Source: Pseudomonas sp. Irchel s3b2 (lineage in GTDB: Bacteria > Pseudomonadota > Gammaproteobacteria > Pseudomonadales > Pseudomonadaceae). Taken from it: a stretch of 64,000 nucleotides of DNA. The stretch lies in NCBI RefSeq assembly GCF_900187445.1, contig NZ_FYEB01000002.1, forward strand, positions 523,511 to 587,510. Direction: 5' to 3'. Positions 28,956 to 41,538 of this stretch are shown piece by piece. Below the pieces are notes generated by a model. It was not told where the DNA came from, ran no database searches, and saw nothing but the letters and a program-made list of their open reading frames with translations. The position numbers and the translations under genes were made by a program. The first letter of the stretch is position 1, and every line of letters begins with the position of its first letter.

Positions 28956-30878
28956 TTACTGTGATTTTCTGACCCGCAAGTACCACTCGGACAGCAGTCG
29001 TACCTGTTTGTCGGTGTAGCCCCGCTCGACCATCCGTGTGACGAAGTCGTTGTGCTTCTGCTGGTCCTCTTTGCTGGCCTTGGCGTTGAAGCTGATGACC
29101 GGCAGTAGATCCTCGGTGTTGGAGAACATTTTCTTCTCGATAACCACCCGCAGTTTTTCGTAGCTGAGCCAGGTTGGGTTCTTGCCGTTGTTGTTGGCTC
29201 GGGCGCGCAGTACGAAATTGACGATTTCGTTGCGGAAATCCTTCGGATTGCTGATGCCCGCCGGTTTTTCGATCTTCTCCAGTTCTTCGTTCAGGGCTAC
29301 GCGGTTAAGGATCTCACCGGTTTCCGGATCGCGGTATTCCTGATCCTGAATCCAGAAGTCGGCGTACAGCACATAGCGATCGAAGATGTTCTGGCCGTAC
29401 TCGCTGTAAGACTCGAGATAGGCAGTCTGGATCTCCTTGCCGATGAATTCGATATAACGCGGCGCCAGATACTCTTTCAGGAAGCGCAGATAGCGTTCGC
29501 GGGTCTCTGCCTGGAATTGTTCCTGTTCGATCTGCTGTTCCAGCACGTAGAGCAGATGCACCGGGTTGGCGGCGATTTCGTGCGGATCGAAGTTGAAGAC
29601 CTTCGACAGTATCTTGAAGGCGAAGCGGGTCGACAGACCGTTCATGCCTTCGTCGACTCCCGCTGCGTCGCGGTATTCCTGGATCGACTTGGCCTTCGGA
29701 TCGGTGTCCTTGAGGTTTTCGCCGTCATACACCCGCATCTTGGAGTAGATGTTGGAGTTTTCCGGCTCTTTGAGGCGCGAGAGCACGGTGAACTGAGCGA
29801 GCATTTTCAGAGTGTCGGGCGCGCAATGGGCCTTGGCCAGCGAGCTGTTGAACAGGAGCTTGTCGTAGATCTTCACTTCGTCGCTGACGCGCAGGCAGTA
29901 CGGTACTTTGACGATATAGATCCGGTCGATGAAGGCTTCGTTGTTCTTGTTGTTACGGAAGGTGTGCCATTCCGATTCGTTGGAGTGGGCCAACAGGATC
30001 CCGGTAAACGGAATCGCCCCCAGACCTTCGGTACTGTTGTAGTTGCCTTCCTGGGTAGCGGTCAGCAATGGGTGCAGCACCTTGATCGGTGCCTTGAACA
30101 TTTCGACGAACTCCATCAGGCCCTGGTTGGCCCGGCACAGTGCTCCCGAATAGCTGTAGGCATCGGCGTCGTTCTGCGGGAATTCTTCCAGTTTGCGAAT
30201 ATCGACCTTGCCCACCAGTGCCGAGATGTCCTGGTTGTTTTCATCGCCCGGCTCGGTTTTCGCGACCGCAATCTGGTTGAGGATCGACGGATAGAGTTTC
30301 ACCACACGGAACTGGCTGATGTCGCCGCCGAATTCGGCCAGGCGCTTGGTGGCCCATGGCGACATGATGGTATTGAGATAGCGCCGCGGAATGCCGAAAT
30401 CTTCCTCGAGGATCGCGCCATCTTCGGTGGCGTTGAACAGACCCAGAGGCGACTCGAAAACCGGCGAGCCCTTGATTGCGTAGAAGGGCACTTTCTCGAT
30501 CAGTTGTTTGAGCTTCTCGGCCAGGGACGATTTACCGCCACCGACAGGGCCAAGCAGGTAGAGGATCTGTTTCTTTTCTTCCAGGCCCTGAGCGGCATGG
30601 CGGAAATACGACACGATCTGGTCAATGCATTCTTCCATCCCGTGGAAGTCTTCAAAGGCCGGATAGCGGCGGATCACCTTGTTGGAAAAGATTCGCGACA
30701 GCCTCGAGTTGGTCGAGGTGTCGAGCAGCTCCGGTTCGCCGATGGCCAGCAGAAGACGCTCAGCTGCGGAAACGTAGGCGCTGCGGTCCTTTTTGCACAG
30801 CTCCAGGTACTCTTGCAGAGAGAGTTCTTCCTGGCGCGTGGACTCGAAGCGTTGTTGGAAGTGGCTAAAGATACTCAT
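28956..30878 (-). CDS. prkA: PrkA/YeaG serine protein kinase-like AAA protein
   Basis: A 640-residue protein with an N-terminal AAA-type domain (Walker A: LLGPVGGGKSSLAEKLKQLI near residue 110) and a C-terminal PrkA kinase-like domain. It is annotated as a serine protein kinase; recent work on Bacillus PrkA suggests an ATP-dependent protease activity, so the label is uncertain. GAGGTGA stands upstream of ATG 30878. It is the first gene of prkA-yeaH-spoVR. Confidence 0.95.
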   Translation of the reverse strand: MSIFSHFQQRFESTRQEELSLQEYLELCKKDRSAYVSAAERLLLAIGEPELLDTSTNSRLSRIFSNKVIRRYPAFEDFHGMEECIDQIVSYFRHAAQGLEEKKQILYLLGPVGGGKSSLAEKLKQLIEKVPFYAIKGSPVFESPLGLFNATEDGAILEEDFGIPRRYLNTIMSPWATKRLAEFGGDISQFRVVKLYPSILNQIAVAKTEPGDENNQDISALVGKVDIRKLEEFPQNDADAYSYSGALCRANQGLMEFVEMFKAPIKVLHPLLTATQEGNYNSTEGLGAIPFTGILLAHSNESEWHTFRNNKNNEAFIDRIYIVKVPYCLRVSDEVKIYDKLLFNSSLAKAHCAPDTLKMLAQFTVLSRLKEPENSNIYSKMRVYDGENLKDTDPKAKSIQEYRDAAGVDEGMNGLSTRFAFKILSKVFNFDPHEIAANPVHLLYVLEQQIEQEQFQAETRERYLRFLKEYLAPRYIEFIGKEIQTAYLESYSEYGQNIFDRYVLYADFWIQDQEYRDPETGEILNRVALNEELEKIEKPAGISNPKDFRNEIVNFVLRARANNNGKNPTWLSYEKLRVVIEKKMFSNTEDLLPVISFNAKASKEDQQKHNDFVTRMVERGYTDKQVRLLSEWYLRVRKSQ

Positions 30879-31175
30879 GACGTCACCTCGCTCGATACGT
30901 GGAGCCGACGCCGGATCAGTCAGTCGATGCTGGCAAGCAACTGAATATGCAGTTGCTGTTTACCCCCCAGAACACCTTCAGGGTATCAACCCCGAAAGCT
31001 ACTCCCGATGACCCGCGCGCCGGTGTACCGGCTCTCCCCTGTTTTGGATGGCCTGCGCTTAAGGATAGTTCGGAATCTTGAAGGTAAAGGCGCAATAAGT
31101 AATTAGTTGTGGCAGACCGTTCGTCAGTCAGCGCGCGAGCCCACGGGGACCGGGCCTTGCGCGCCTTGAAAAAAA

Positions 31176-31505
31176 TTATTCGGAAGTGCCTTGCGCCGTT
31201 TCCGAAGGATAGGTCGTACGCCACAGCTCAAAACCGCCGTCCATGCTGTAGACGTCGGAGAAGCCCTGGCTGATCAGATAAGCAGCCGCGCCTTGGCTGG
31301 AATTGCCGTGATAGCAGACCACTACCGTCGGCGCATCCAGGTCCGCGCCCTGAATGAAAGCGTGCAGAGAATGATTGTCCAGATGCTTCGAACCGGCGAT
31401 GTGCAGCGCAGCAAAAGTTGCCGGATCGCGGACATCGACCACCACCGCGCCTTGTTCGCGCAGGGCTTGGGCCTGTTCTGGGGGGATACGTTTGAATTCG
31501 CTCAT
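31176..31505 (-). CDS. glpE: GlpE, thiosulfate sulfurtransferase (rhodanese)
   Basis: Single-domain rhodanese of 109 residues that moves sulfane sulfur from thiosulfate to cyanide or other acceptors. The active-site loop is [17 protein letters not shown], whose Cys is the persulfide carrier and whose CYHGxSSQ loop is diagnostic for GlpE. The N-terminal rhodanese strand [16 protein letters not shown] is also present. GGAG lies 7 bases before the ATG. It follows apaH closely (33 bases), likely as the end of the lptD-apaH operon. The 297 bases between it and prkA hold no gene that I can support. Confidence 0.96.
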   Translation of the reverse strand: MSEFKRIPPEQAQALREQGAVVVDVRDPATFAALHIAGSKHLDNHSLHAFIQGADLDAPTVVVCYHGNSSQGAAAYLISQGFSDVYSMDGGFELWRTTYPSETAQGTSE

Positions 31506-31538
31506 GGCGGGCTCCTGTGGCTCGGCTGAAAGCGCAGT

Positions 31539-32420
31539 CTAGCGCGGGGCGCTGGCTGACGTTTGTTCGGGAATGGAGGCGGCGACAGCCGGCCGAGTGT
31601 GGCCATGGGCATCGCATTTACATTGCAGGCGCTCAAAGGTGTCGACGTTCATCAGGGTCATGGCGCCACCCCAGACGCAACCGGTATCGAGCGCAAACAG
31701 ACCTGGCTCGTTGCACTGGCCTTCGAGCGCCGCCCAATGGCCGAAGATGATCTTCAGGCCTCTGGTCTTGCGCTCCTTGTGGGTGAACCACGGCGCATAA
31801 CCCGGCGGTGCGGTGTCGATGCCTTCCTTGCCCTTGAGGTCGAGTTTGCCGTCGCTAGTGCAGAAGCGCATGCGGGTGAAATAGTTGGTGATGACTCGCA
31901 GCCGGGCCGCGCCCTTGAGGTCGTTGTTCCATTTCACCGGCTCGTTGCCGTACATACCGTCGAGGTAAGGCGCGAAGCGGTTATCGTCGTGCAGGGCTTC
32001 TTCGACTTCGGCGGCGCACTTCAAGGCTTTGCGTAGCGACCATTGTGGCGGGATGCCGGCATGGACCAGGGCGATATCGCGCTGTTCGTCGTAGTGCATG
32101 AGCTTTTGCTGCCGAACCCACTCCAGCAGCTCCGCGCAATCGGGTGCTTCAAGGATCTCGCGCAGAGTGTCGGCTTTCTTCAGGCGTTCGATGTTCTGCC
32201 CGACGGCCAGCAAGTGCAGGTCATGGTTACCAAGTACGCAGATCAGCGACTCGCGGATGCTATAGAGGAAACGCAAGGTTTCCAGCGACTGTGGGCCACG
32301 ATTGATCAGATCACCCACCAGCCACAAACGATCTTTTGCAGGGTTGAAAGCGACTTGTTTTAGCAGGCACTGCAGAGGTTCAAGGCAACCTTGCAAATCG
32401 CCGACGGCATACGTCGCCAT
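31539..32420 (-). CDS. apaH: ApaH, symmetrical diadenosine tetraphosphatase
   Basis: Hydrolyses Ap4A to two ADP and also removes Np4 caps from RNA 5' ends. The phosphoesterase metal motifs are visible in order: GDLQGC near residue 7, [10 protein letters not shown] near 37 and GNHDLHLLA near 64. It has 293 residues. Its ATG shares one base with the apaG stop, giving tight coupling. A Ser/Ala-rich C-terminal tail ([16 protein letters not shown]) looks unstructured. Confidence 0.97.
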   Translation of the reverse strand: MATYAVGDLQGCLEPLQCLLKQVAFNPAKDRLWLVGDLINRGPQSLETLRFLYSIRESLICVLGNHDLHLLAVGQNIERLKKADTLREILEAPDCAELLEWVRQQKLMHYDEQRDIALVHAGIPPQWSLRKALKCAAEVEEALHDDNRFAPYLDGMYGNEPVKWNNDLKGAARLRVITNYFTRMRFCTSDGKLDLKGKEGIDTAPPGYAPWFTHKERKTRGLKIIFGHWAALEGQCNEPGLFALDTGCVWGGAMTLMNVDTFERLQCKCDAHGHTRPAVAASIPEQTSASAPR

Positions 32421-32800
32421 CAGTGCAGCGCTCCGGGTACCGCCAGACGGAACGGTGCGATGATGGCATCGAAGTGTTTACCGTCATCGGCGAGCATCTG
32501 GTAGGTACCCTGCATAGTGCCGACCTTGGACGTCATCACTGTGCCACTGCTGTAAGTGTGGCTCTTGCCCACGTCGATCAACGGCTGTTGGCCGACGACG
32601 CCCGCACCGCGAACCTCCTCGACATGCCCGTCACCGTCGGTGATCACCCAATGCCGTGAAAGCAGTTTGGCGGGTAGCAGGCCATTGTTTTGCACGGTGA
32701 TGGTGTAGGCGAAGGCAAAGCGGTTGTGCTCGGGTTGCGATTGTTCTGCCAGATAGCGGGTGACGACGCTGACGTCGACCTGATAACGAGGATCGGACAT
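32420..32800 (-). CDS. apaG: ApaG, ApaG-domain protein
   Basis: A 126-residue fibronectin-III-like protein (ApaG domain) with the family landmarks [34 protein letters not shown] and the G-x-M-x-G-x-Y stretch [10 protein letters not shown]. The molecular role is not established; the domain also occurs in F-box proteins and a phosphate/pyrophosphate-binding role has been proposed. It always neighbours apaH and rsmA in Pseudomonas. The gap to rsmA is 115 bases. Confidence 0.95.
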   Translation of the reverse strand: MSDPRYQVDVSVVTRYLAEQSQPEHNRFAFAYTITVQNNGLLPAKLLSRHWVITDGDGHVEEVRGAGVVGQQPLIDVGKSHTYSSGTVMTSKVGTMQGTYQMLADDGKHFDAIIAPFRLAVPGALH

Positions 32801-32915
32801 GCAAAAGGCCTTAGAAACGAAGCGGGACGCGGGGCGTAGCTGATAGAACTCAGTCTAGGCCAAGTATCGGGTAGTAAACCAGAGTGGCGTCCTACCCGAT
32901 AGCGCTCATCGCCTG

Positions 32916-33734
32916 TCAGTCGGTGGCAGGCTTTTGTAGGACTTGTTCGCTGAGCTTGTCGGCCAGGCGCACGAAGGCAGCCAGATCGAGCTGCTCGGGG
33001 CGCAGGCTGCCATCGACGCCGGCGGCTTCGATTTCAGCGTTGCTCAGCAACAATTTGAGAGTGTTGCGCAATGTTTTGCGGCGCTGGTTGAAGGCTTCGC
33101 GCACGACGCGCTCCAGCAGTTTGTGATCTTTGGCTGGATGTGGGAGTACTGCGTGAGGCACCAGACGCACGATGGCCGAATCGACTTTCGGCGGCGGATT
33201 GAACGCCCCCGGGCCAACGTTGAACAGGTGTTCGACCCGGCAGTGATACTGAACCATGATCGACAGGCGACCCCAATCACCGCCACCAGGCCCCGCCGCC
33301 AGGCGCTCGACCACTTCCTTTTGCAGCATGAAGTGCATGTCGCGAATCAGGTGGGCGTTGTGCAGCAGATGAAAAATCAGTGGTGTAGAGATGTTGTACG
33401 GCAGGTTGCCGACCACTCGCAGGCTGTTCGGCGCGGCGTTCAGGCTGTTGAAGTCGAACTTCAGCGCGTCGCCCTGATGCAGGTGGAAATTGCTCTTGCC
33501 GGCGAACTGTTGGTTGAGGATCGGGATCAGGTCCTTGTCCAGCTCCACCACGTCCAGCTGGGCGCCACTGTTGAGCAGGCCTGCGGTCAATGCACCCTGG
33601 CCCGGGCCGATTTCCAGCAGGCGGTCTTCGGGTTTGGCATGAATGGAACGCAGGATGCGGTCGATAACGCCGGCATCGTGCAGGAAATTCTGGCCGAAGC
33701 GCTTGCGCGCCTTGTGTTGGTAATGCTCGGTCAT
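32916..33734 (-). CDS. rsmA: RsmA/KsgA, 16S rRNA dimethyladenosine transferase
   Basis: Dimethylates A1518 and A1519 of 16S rRNA late in 30S assembly. SAM-binding motif I is [16 protein letters not shown], and the adenine-methylase motif IV is [15 protein letters not shown]. The N-terminus [14 protein letters not shown] is typical. It has 272 residues. Its start overlaps the pdxA stop by 4 bases (ATGA). It should not be confused with the CsrA-type RsmA of pseudomonads, which shares the symbol. Confidence 0.97.
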   Translation of the reverse strand: MTEHYQHKARKRFGQNFLHDAGVIDRILRSIHAKPEDRLLEIGPGQGALTAGLLNSGAQLDVVELDKDLIPILNQQFAGKSNFHLHQGDALKFDFNSLNAAPNSLRVVGNLPYNISTPLIFHLLHNAHLIRDMHFMLQKEVVERLAAGPGGGDWGRLSIMVQYHCRVEHLFNVGPGAFNPPPKVDSAIVRLVPHAVLPHPAKDHKLLERVVREAFNQRRKTLRNTLKLLLSNAEIEAAGVDGSLRPEQLDLAAFVRLADKLSEQVLQKPATD

Positions 33735-34720
33735 AAACGGGTCTCGGCCATCTGGTAGGCGGTTTCCAGGGCGACTTGCAGGCTGCCGGTATCGATTTTG
33801 CCGCTGCCAGCCAGATCCAGGGCGGTGCCGTGGTCGACTGACGTGCGGATGATCGGCAAGCCGAGGGTCACGTTGACTGCTGCGCCGAAGCCTTTGTATT
33901 TCAGCACGGGCAGGCCCTGGTCGTGGTACATCGCCAGCACCGCGTCGCAGTGCTCCAGATATTTGGGGGTAAACAGAGTGTCGGCGGGCAGGGGACCGCG
34001 AAGGTCCATGCCCTCGCCGCGCAGGCGCTCTAATGTAGGTTCGATGATGTCGATTTCTTCATGGCCCAGATGACCGCCTTCACCGGCGTGCGGGTTAAGC
34101 CCGCAAACCAGGATGCGAGGCTGGGCGATGCCGAATTTTTCTTGCAGGTCTGCGTGCAGAATCCGTGTGACCCGCTCCAGACGCTCCGGTGTGATTGCAT
34201 CGGCAATCTCGCGAAGGGGCAGGTGAGTTGTGACCAGTGCCACGCGCAAGCCGCGAGTGGCGAGCATCATCACCACTTGCGCGGTATGGGTCAGGTCCGC
34301 AAGAAATTCCGTGTGCCCGGAAAAGGCGATGCCGGATTCATTGATCACGCCCTTGTGCACAGGGGCGGTGATCATGCCGGCGAAATGCCCATCCAGGCAG
34401 CCTTGACCAGCACGCGTCAGGGTCTCCAGGACGAAAGCCGCATTGGCTTTGTCCAGTTGCCCGGCGATGACCTTGGCGTTAAGTGGTGTATCCCACACAT
34501 ACAGGCTGTTGGCAGGTGCGGGAGCGTCCGGCCAGCTGTCCGGCGTTACCGGCAGCAGATCGACAACCACGCCCAGCTGCGCGGCCCGCTCGATGAGCAG
34601 GTCGCGGCTGGTGATGGCAATCAGAGGGTATGGCTGGGCTTGCGAGGCGAGCAGCAGGCACAGGTCGGGACCTATGCCGGCCGGTTCGCCGGGGGTCAAC
34701 GCGAAACGCTTGGGTTTCAC
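33731..34720 (-). CDS. pdxA: PdxA, 4-hydroxythreonine-4-phosphate dehydrogenase
   Basis: NAD-dependent enzyme of the DXP-dependent pyridoxal phosphate pathway. Landmarks are [24 protein letters not shown], the metal-binding [16 protein letters not shown] and [12 protein letters not shown], and the C-terminal [14 protein letters not shown]. It has 329 residues. The start is GTG 34720, overlapping the surA stop as GTGA. It forms part of the lptD-surA-pdxA-rsmA-apaG-apaH run. Confidence 0.97.
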   Translation of the reverse strand: MKPKRFALTPGEPAGIGPDLCLLLASQAQPYPLIAITSRDLLIERAAQLGVVVDLLPVTPDSWPDAPAPANSLYVWDTPLNAKVIAGQLDKANAAFVLETLTRAGQGCLDGHFAGMITAPVHKGVINESGIAFSGHTEFLADLTHTAQVVMMLATRGLRVALVTTHLPLREIADAITPERLERVTRILHADLQEKFGIAQPRILVCGLNPHAGEGGHLGHEEIDIIEPTLERLRGEGMDLRGPLPADTLFTPKYLEHCDAVLAMYHDQGLPVLKYKGFGAAVNVTLGLPIIRTSVDHGTALDLAGSGKIDTGSLQVALETAYQMAETRL

Positions 34721-36039
34721 GGTGTTGCCTGGTCTGCACCAGGGAGCTTGATTTCTACATACGCTTCGTCACGGATCTGACGCAGCCAGGTTTGCAGCTC
34801 TTCGTCGTATTTGCGGTTACGCAGTACGGTCATCGCTTGCTGTTCACGGGCCTGGGTGGTGCTGTCAGTGGCGCGGCGGCCAAGGACTTCCAGAACGTGC
34901 CAGCCATATTGGGTCTGGAACGGCTTGGACAGCTGACCTTGTGGGGTCTTGGCCATCACTTCGCGGAATTCAGGCACCAGTGCATTCGGGTCGATCCAGT
35001 TCAGGTCACCACCATTGAGGGCGGAACCTGGGTCTTCCGAGAAGCTTTTCGCCAGTTCGCCGAAATCTTCGCCCGCTTCGATACGGGAGTAGAGCGATTG
35101 AGCCAGGGCTTTGGTTTTTTCTTCGTCGCGGATCGGGCTTGGTTTGACCAGGATGTGACGCACATGCACTTCGTCACGCACCTGGGCTTCGCCGCCACGT
35201 TTGTCGAGGATCTTCAGGATGATGAAGCCGCCCGGTGTACGCATTGGCTGGGTCACGTCACCCACCGCCATGGTACTCAGCAGGCGATCGAACGGAGGTG
35301 GCAGTTGAGCGGCTTTACGCCAGCCCATGTCGCCGCCTTCCAGCGCGGTTTCGCTGGCGGATTTGGCGATTGCCAACTGACCGAAGTCAGCGCCTTGCTT
35401 GAGTTGCTGGTAAACCGCGTCGGCTTGTTTGGCGGCATTCTGAATCGCGTCGGAGTTGGCGCTTTCCGGCGTAGGAATCAGGATGTTGGCCAGACGGAAT
35501 TCTTCGGACAGCTGCATCTTGCCCAGGTCGGATGCCAGGAAGTTCTTCACTTCCTGCTCGGACACCTGAATGCGTTCCGCTACACGGCGCTGACGCACAC
35601 GGCTGATGACCATTTCGCGGCGGATCTGGTCGCGAGCGTCGTCATAAGACAGGCCGTCGCGAGCCAGGGCGGCGCGGAATTGTTCGATCGACATGTTATT
35701 GCGCTGGGCAATGGTGCCGACTGCCTGGTTCAATTCTTCATCGGTGATGCGGATGCCGGAGCGTTCGCCGATCTGCAGTTGCAGGTTTTCGACGATCAGA
35801 CGCTCGAGCACCTGCTGATCCAGTACGCCTGCAGGCGGTACGGCAGCGCCGCGTTTGGCGATGGTTTGCTGAACTTCATGGACACGCTGGTCCAGTTGGC
35901 TTTGCATGACCACGTCGTTGTCGACGATGGCCACCACTTTATCGATGGACTGTACCGCGGCGTTGGCCGCGGTACCCAGGAACAGCGCGCCCAGCATCAG
36001 CGGGCGCAGACAATCAGAAAGCTTGGTCTTCACGTTCAC
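34717..36039 (-). CDS. surA: SurA, periplasmic chaperone and peptidyl-prolyl isomerase
   Basis: Periplasmic chaperone that escorts outer-membrane proteins, including LptD encoded just upstream, to the BAM complex. The signal peptide (about 1-28) has the hydrophobic stretch [14 protein letters not shown], then [20 protein letters not shown]. Two parvulin (PpiC) domains follow: near residues 175-280 ([13 protein letters not shown]..., written here ANILIPTPE) and 285-385 ([20 protein letters not shown]). It has 440 residues. The start is GTG, either 36039 or two codons later; it lies 26 bases inside lptD. Confidence 0.96.
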   Translation of the reverse strand: MNVKTKLSDCLRPLMLGALFLGTAANAAVQSIDKVVAIVDNDVVMQSQLDQRVHEVQQTIAKRGAAVPPAGVLDQQVLERLIVENLQLQIGERSGIRITDEELNQAVGTIAQRNNMSIEQFRAALARDGLSYDDARDQIRREMVISRVRQRRVAERIQVSEQEVKNFLASDLGKMQLSEEFRLANILIPTPESANSDAIQNAAKQADAVYQQLKQGADFGQLAIAKSASETALEGGDMGWRKAAQLPPPFDRLLSTMAVGDVTQPMRTPGGFIILKILDKRGGEAQVRDEVHVRHILVKPSPIRDEEKTKALAQSLYSRIEAGEDFGELAKSFSEDPGSALNGGDLNWIDPNALVPEFREVMAKTPQGQLSKPFQTQYGWHVLEVLGRRATDSTTQAREQQAMTVLRNRKYDEELQTWLRQIRDEAYVEIKLPGADQATP

Positions 36040-38812
36040 GATAACCTTGGATGCCTTTGTCGAGGAAGCTCTCTACCTTGGCGCCAGTGAGGCCGCCGAG
36101 TCCCTTCAGAACAATTTGGAGGAAGACGCCGTGGTCGCCTTTTTCGTTTTCCGGGGCGGCTTGACTGAACTCTTCATAGTCGACCCAGTAACGGTTGATA
36201 AGGCGCAGTTTCCAGCAGCAGTTGTCGTACTCGAAACCACCGAAGGCTTCCAGGGTACGGTTGCGGTTGTAGTCATACTGCCAGCGGCTGATGGCGTTCC
36301 ACTGCGGCACGATCGGCCAGATCACCGAGAAGTCGTGCTGCTTGATCTTGTAGTAGTCCTTCACGTAGCCAGGAGTGCCCGGGGTACCATAGTCACCGCC
36401 ACCCACCGACCATTTGCCGGTGTTCTGGTCATAACGAACCTGGTCATTGCGATAGCGATAACCGGCGTTGATGACCTTGTTCGGGTTGTCTTCAGGCTGG
36501 TAGTGGAACATCGCGCTGCCCGAGCGAGGGCTGCCGCTATCCGGATCCCAGTTGTAGTCGGCGGTGGTGCGCCAATCGCGGTTCCAACGGTATTCGTATT
36601 CCAGCGCATAAGGCGAAACATTGGCTTGTGCGTCGTCGCGGGTTTTCGCATCGATACCTGGCAACTGGACTTCGCGGTCCTTGAAATACAGGGCCTGACC
36701 GACGCTGATGCGTTGGCGTTCGAAACCGTTGTCTTCAATCCAGCGGTTGGTCACGCCCAGCGACAGCTTGTTCTCGTCACCGACACGGTCGGAGCCGGAG
36801 AAGCGGTTGTCGCGGAACAGCGAGGCGTAGTTGAAGGTGTATTCGCCTGTATCGAATACCGGAATGTCTTCCTGATCAGTCTCTGGGACATAGAGGTAGA
36901 ACAAGCGCGGCTCGAGGGTTTGGCGATAGTTTTTGCCGAACCATTGAGTGTTGCGATCGAAATACAGGCCGCTGTCGATGCTCGCGATCGGCACCCCACG
37001 GTTCTGGTTACGACTGTAAGTACCGTTGAGTCGGTCCGCCTCTGCACTTTGCGCAGCAATCTGGCTCTTGCCGGTGCCATCCAGATCCAGATCGTATTGT
37101 GTGTACTGGTACTTCAGGGATGGTTTCAAGAAACCATAAGTCCAGTCCAGCGGCAGGCTGACACCCGGCTTGAGGTTCAAGCGGTTGCCGTTGGCTCGTG
37201 CCAGGCCTTGTACGTTGTTATCAAGACGCGGTGCGACCGTGCCGTCTTCGTTTACGTAGTTCCCATCGAGCAGGTCACGCTCAAACCGCACCAGCTCTGT
37301 CTCGTAATCGAAATTCAACCCTTCCGGATGATATGGCAGCTGACCATTGAAGGTGATCTGCGGTAAACGATCATACGGCGTGATGTTCGAAACGGTCGCC
37401 AGTTGATAAGCCTGGGCGTTCAAACGAGCGGTATAGCTGTCGCCACGATAGCTGACAGAGCCCTGCTGGTTCACGTAGTCGGAACTTTTCACGCCAATCT
37501 GGTCGGTCTGCAGATCCTGGAAGTAATACGGATCGCTGATCTTGGTGTAGTCAACTTGCGTAAAGACGCGCGAGTCGAGGCCACCCTTGTGCTGCCAGTT
37601 GTACATGTAGCGGGTTTTTTCGTATTCACTCTGCAGCTTGCGATCGTCGTTCTCGTCGTTGAGGTACGCGGCGCCGAACTGACCTTCGCTGGATTTGGTC
37701 AGGTAGCGGAATTCGCCTTCCATCAACAGGCCACGCTTGCTCATGTAGCGCGGATACAACGTGGCATCGTAGTTCGGTGCCAGGTTGAAGTAATACGGGG
37801 TGACCAGCAGGAAGCCGGTATCGCTGCCGGTGCCGATGGTCGGCGGCAGGAAGCCGGACTGGCGACGGTCGTCGATCGGGAAATAGATGTACGGCGTATA
37901 CAGAACCGGAATGTCCTTGACCCGCAGTGTCACGTTGGTCGCGGTACCGAAACCGGTGGCCGGGTTCAAGGTGATGTTGTTGCCCTTGAGCTGCCAGGCG
38001 TTGCTGTCCGGTTCGCACGTGGTGTACGTACCATCCTTGAGGCGGATGATCGCGTTCTCGGCACGCTTGGCGTACAGCGCGTTACCGCGGATACGCGATT
38101 TGTGCATCACGTATTCGGCGTTGTCGACCTTGGCTTCACCAGTGTCGAGCTGCACGTCGGCGTGGTCGCCCACGATCAGTGCGCCGTTGTCGCGAACACG
38201 GACGTTGCCGCTCAGTTCGCCACGGCTCTCGGCCTGATACAGGTTCGCTTCGTCGGCTTCGACCTGCATGCTGCCCTGACGCATGACCACGTCACCGGCC
38301 AGGGTTGCGACCTGCTCATCCTGCTTATAGCGAGAGGCTTTGGCCCCGAGAAAGGTCGGAGCGTCACTTTTATTCGTCTTGTCATTCATGCCAGGACGAA
38401 TCGGTTCGATATAGGAACCAGAGCAGTAAGGACCGGTTTCTGCCAATTGCGCTGCGGTGAGCTTCTCGCGTGGAACCCAGTCGAGGTGGCTGTAGTCTTC
38501 ACTACGCGACTTCAGGCCGCGGCCCTTGGACTCGGTAACCAGCACAGGTTTGGCACCGGTGTCTGCGCTGGAACCGGTGTCTGCCGGGGCTTCACCGGTG
38601 GCGGAAACGGCGCTGCCGTCATGGACAGGACGGGGTGGCAATGCCGCAGCCGGCGCCTTTGGCGCACAGTCCCAGGCACCCGAAGCAGAGACTGAGCAGT
38701 CATACTGTTCCGCGGCGACCACGAACGACGTGGCCAGGGGTTGCAGGGCCAGCAGACTGCCGGTGACCAACAACGGAAATTTTTTACGAAACGCGGGGGA
38801 TTTCAATGCCAT
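36014..38812 (-). CDS. lptD: LptD, LPS-assembly outer-membrane protein
   Basis: Outer-membrane beta-barrel which, with LptE, inserts LPS into the outer leaflet. I set the start at ATG 38812 ([16 protein letters not shown]), giving 932 residues with a signal peptide; a frame reaching 38863 adds an unlikely tail. After it come the N-terminal Cys region ([13 protein letters not shown]), a low-complexity Ala/Pro linker, the OstA jellyroll (about 170-300) and a barrel rich in Tyr/Asp/Arg strands. The C-terminal DNCCWKLRL pair of Cys should form the disulfides to the N-terminal cysteines. It is divergent from amgK. Confidence 0.96.
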   Translation of the reverse strand: MALKSPAFRKKFPLLVTGSLLALQPLATSFVVAAEQYDCSVSASGAWDCAPKAPAAALPPRPVHDGSAVSATGEAPADTGSSADTGAKPVLVTESKGRGLKSRSEDYSHLDWVPREKLTAAQLAETGPYCSGSYIEPIRPGMNDKTNKSDAPTFLGAKASRYKQDEQVATLAGDVVMRQGSMQVEADEANLYQAESRGELSGNVRVRDNGALIVGDHADVQLDTGEAKVDNAEYVMHKSRIRGNALYAKRAENAIIRLKDGTYTTCEPDSNAWQLKGNNITLNPATGFGTATNVTLRVKDIPVLYTPYIYFPIDDRRQSGFLPPTIGTGSDTGFLLVTPYYFNLAPNYDATLYPRYMSKRGLLMEGEFRYLTKSSEGQFGAAYLNDENDDRKLQSEYEKTRYMYNWQHKGGLDSRVFTQVDYTKISDPYYFQDLQTDQIGVKSSDYVNQQGSVSYRGDSYTARLNAQAYQLATVSNITPYDRLPQITFNGQLPYHPEGLNFDYETELVRFERDLLDGNYVNEDGTVAPRLDNNVQGLARANGNRLNLKPGVSLPLDWTYGFLKPSLKYQYTQYDLDLDGTGKSQIAAQSAEADRLNGTYSRNQNRGVPIASIDSGLYFDRNTQWFGKNYRQTLEPRLFYLYVPETDQEDIPVFDTGEYTFNYASLFRDNRFSGSDRVGDENKLSLGVTNRWIEDNGFERQRISVGQALYFKDREVQLPGIDAKTRDDAQANVSPYALEYEYRWNRDWRTTADYNWDPDSGSPRSGSAMFHYQPEDNPNKVINAGYRYRNDQVRYDQNTGKWSVGGGDYGTPGTPGYVKDYYKIKQHDFSVIWPIVPQWNAISRWQYDYNRNRTLEAFGGFEYDNCCWKLRLINRYWVDYEEFSQAAPENEKGDHGVFLQIVLKGLGGLTGAKVESFLDKGIQGYREREDQAF

Positions 38813-38942
38813 CTTATTAGTCCGGGCTTCCTGCGTGCCATCTGCCCGCGGTGTGGGCCGCACGCCTCTCGATGGTCTGAAAAAGATGTCGGATAATAAA
38901 GCATGACCCGCTTGACGGCTAGCGCCGTCGGAGACCCTTGCA

Positions 38943-40630
<1,688 letters not shown>

Positions 40631-40631
40631 C

Positions 40632-41399
40632 ATGTTGTGGCCAGGGACTCTGATTGGAGCCGGAGCGGGCTTTGCCATAGCCAGCATTCCGGGGGCCATG
40701 CTCGGCGCTTTGTTAGGACAGGCGCTGGACCGGCGCTTGCACCTGCAAAGCTGGGCGCATTTATGGGAAAAGTTCGGTGGTCGTTCGGTGCTGCGCAACG
40801 ATGAACTGCTGTTCGTATTGCTGGGCCGATTGGCCAAGAGCGATGGACGGGTTGTGGATGGCCACATCCAGCAGGCGCGGCAGGAAATGCGCTCGCTGGA
40901 GATGACTGAATCGGCGCAACGTCGGGCGATTGCGGCGTTCAATCGCGGTAAGTCAGGAAATGACCGGTTGCGCGGTTATCTGCGACGCCTGAGTGCTCAA
41001 CCCCATGCGGCGGAAGGTGTGTTGCGTGCCTGTTGGCGGATGGTCTGGGCCGACGGCCGCGCCGGTCGCAGTGAGCGCGAGCTGATTACCCAATGGGGCA
41101 AATGGTTAGGGTGGACGCGGCAACAGGTACAGGCTCTGGCGAGCGACTACGAACCGCAGAAGCGCCCGCTGGTCAACAGCGCCGTAACTTATCAAGACGC
41201 CTTGCGACTATTGGGAGTGTCGGCGACCAGTGAGCCGGCGCAAATCAAACGCGCCTATCGACGCTTGCTCAGTCGCCACCACCCGGACAAGATTGCCGGC
41301 AGCGGTGCGACGGCGTTGCAGGTTCGCGAGGCCACGGACAAGACCCGTGAATTGCACAATGCCTATTCGTTGATTCGTGAGCGACGGGATTTTCGTTAG
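40632..41399 (+). CDS. djlA: DjlA-like membrane-anchored J-domain protein
   Basis: A 255-residue co-chaperone. The N-terminal glycine-rich membrane segment (GTLIGAGAGFAIASIPGAML and following GALLGQAL) is typical of DjlA. Next is a TerB-like helical domain (about 55-170, LLGRLAKSDGRVVDGHIQQA). The C-terminal J domain has an intact HPD motif (SRHHPDKIAG). It starts 1 base after the murU stop, so it is probably in the same transcript. It would stimulate DnaK at the inner membrane. Confidence 0.9.
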   Translation: MLWPGTLIGAGAGFAIASIPGAMLGALLGQALDRRLHLQSWAHLWEKFGGRSVLRNDELLFVLLGRLAKSDGRVVDGHIQQARQEMRSLEMTESAQRRAIAAFNRGKSGNDRLRGYLRRLSAQPHAAEGVLRACWRMVWADGRAGRSERELITQWGKWLGWTRQQVQALASDYEPQKRPLVNSAVTYQDALRLLGVSATSEPAQIKRAYRRLLSRHHPDKIAGSGATALQVREATDKTRELHNAYSLIRERRDFR

Positions 41400-41430
41400 C
41401 AGGGCTGAGTTGTATCGCCAGTGATTCCGT

Positions 41431-41521
41431 CTTCGCGGGCGAGCCTCGCTCCTACAGGTTTCGTGTCATGCCCAAATATGCGGCGTTCATAAAACCTGTA
41501 GGAGCGAGGCTTGCCCGCGAA
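41431..41521. repeat. REPIN between djlA and the DUF3530 gene
   Basis: Arms cttcgcgggcgagcctcgct (41431-41459) and the inverse ending at 41521 surround a 34-base spacer, between converging genes. Confidence 0.88.
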
Positions 41522-41538
41522 TGGTCCAACCCGGTCTA

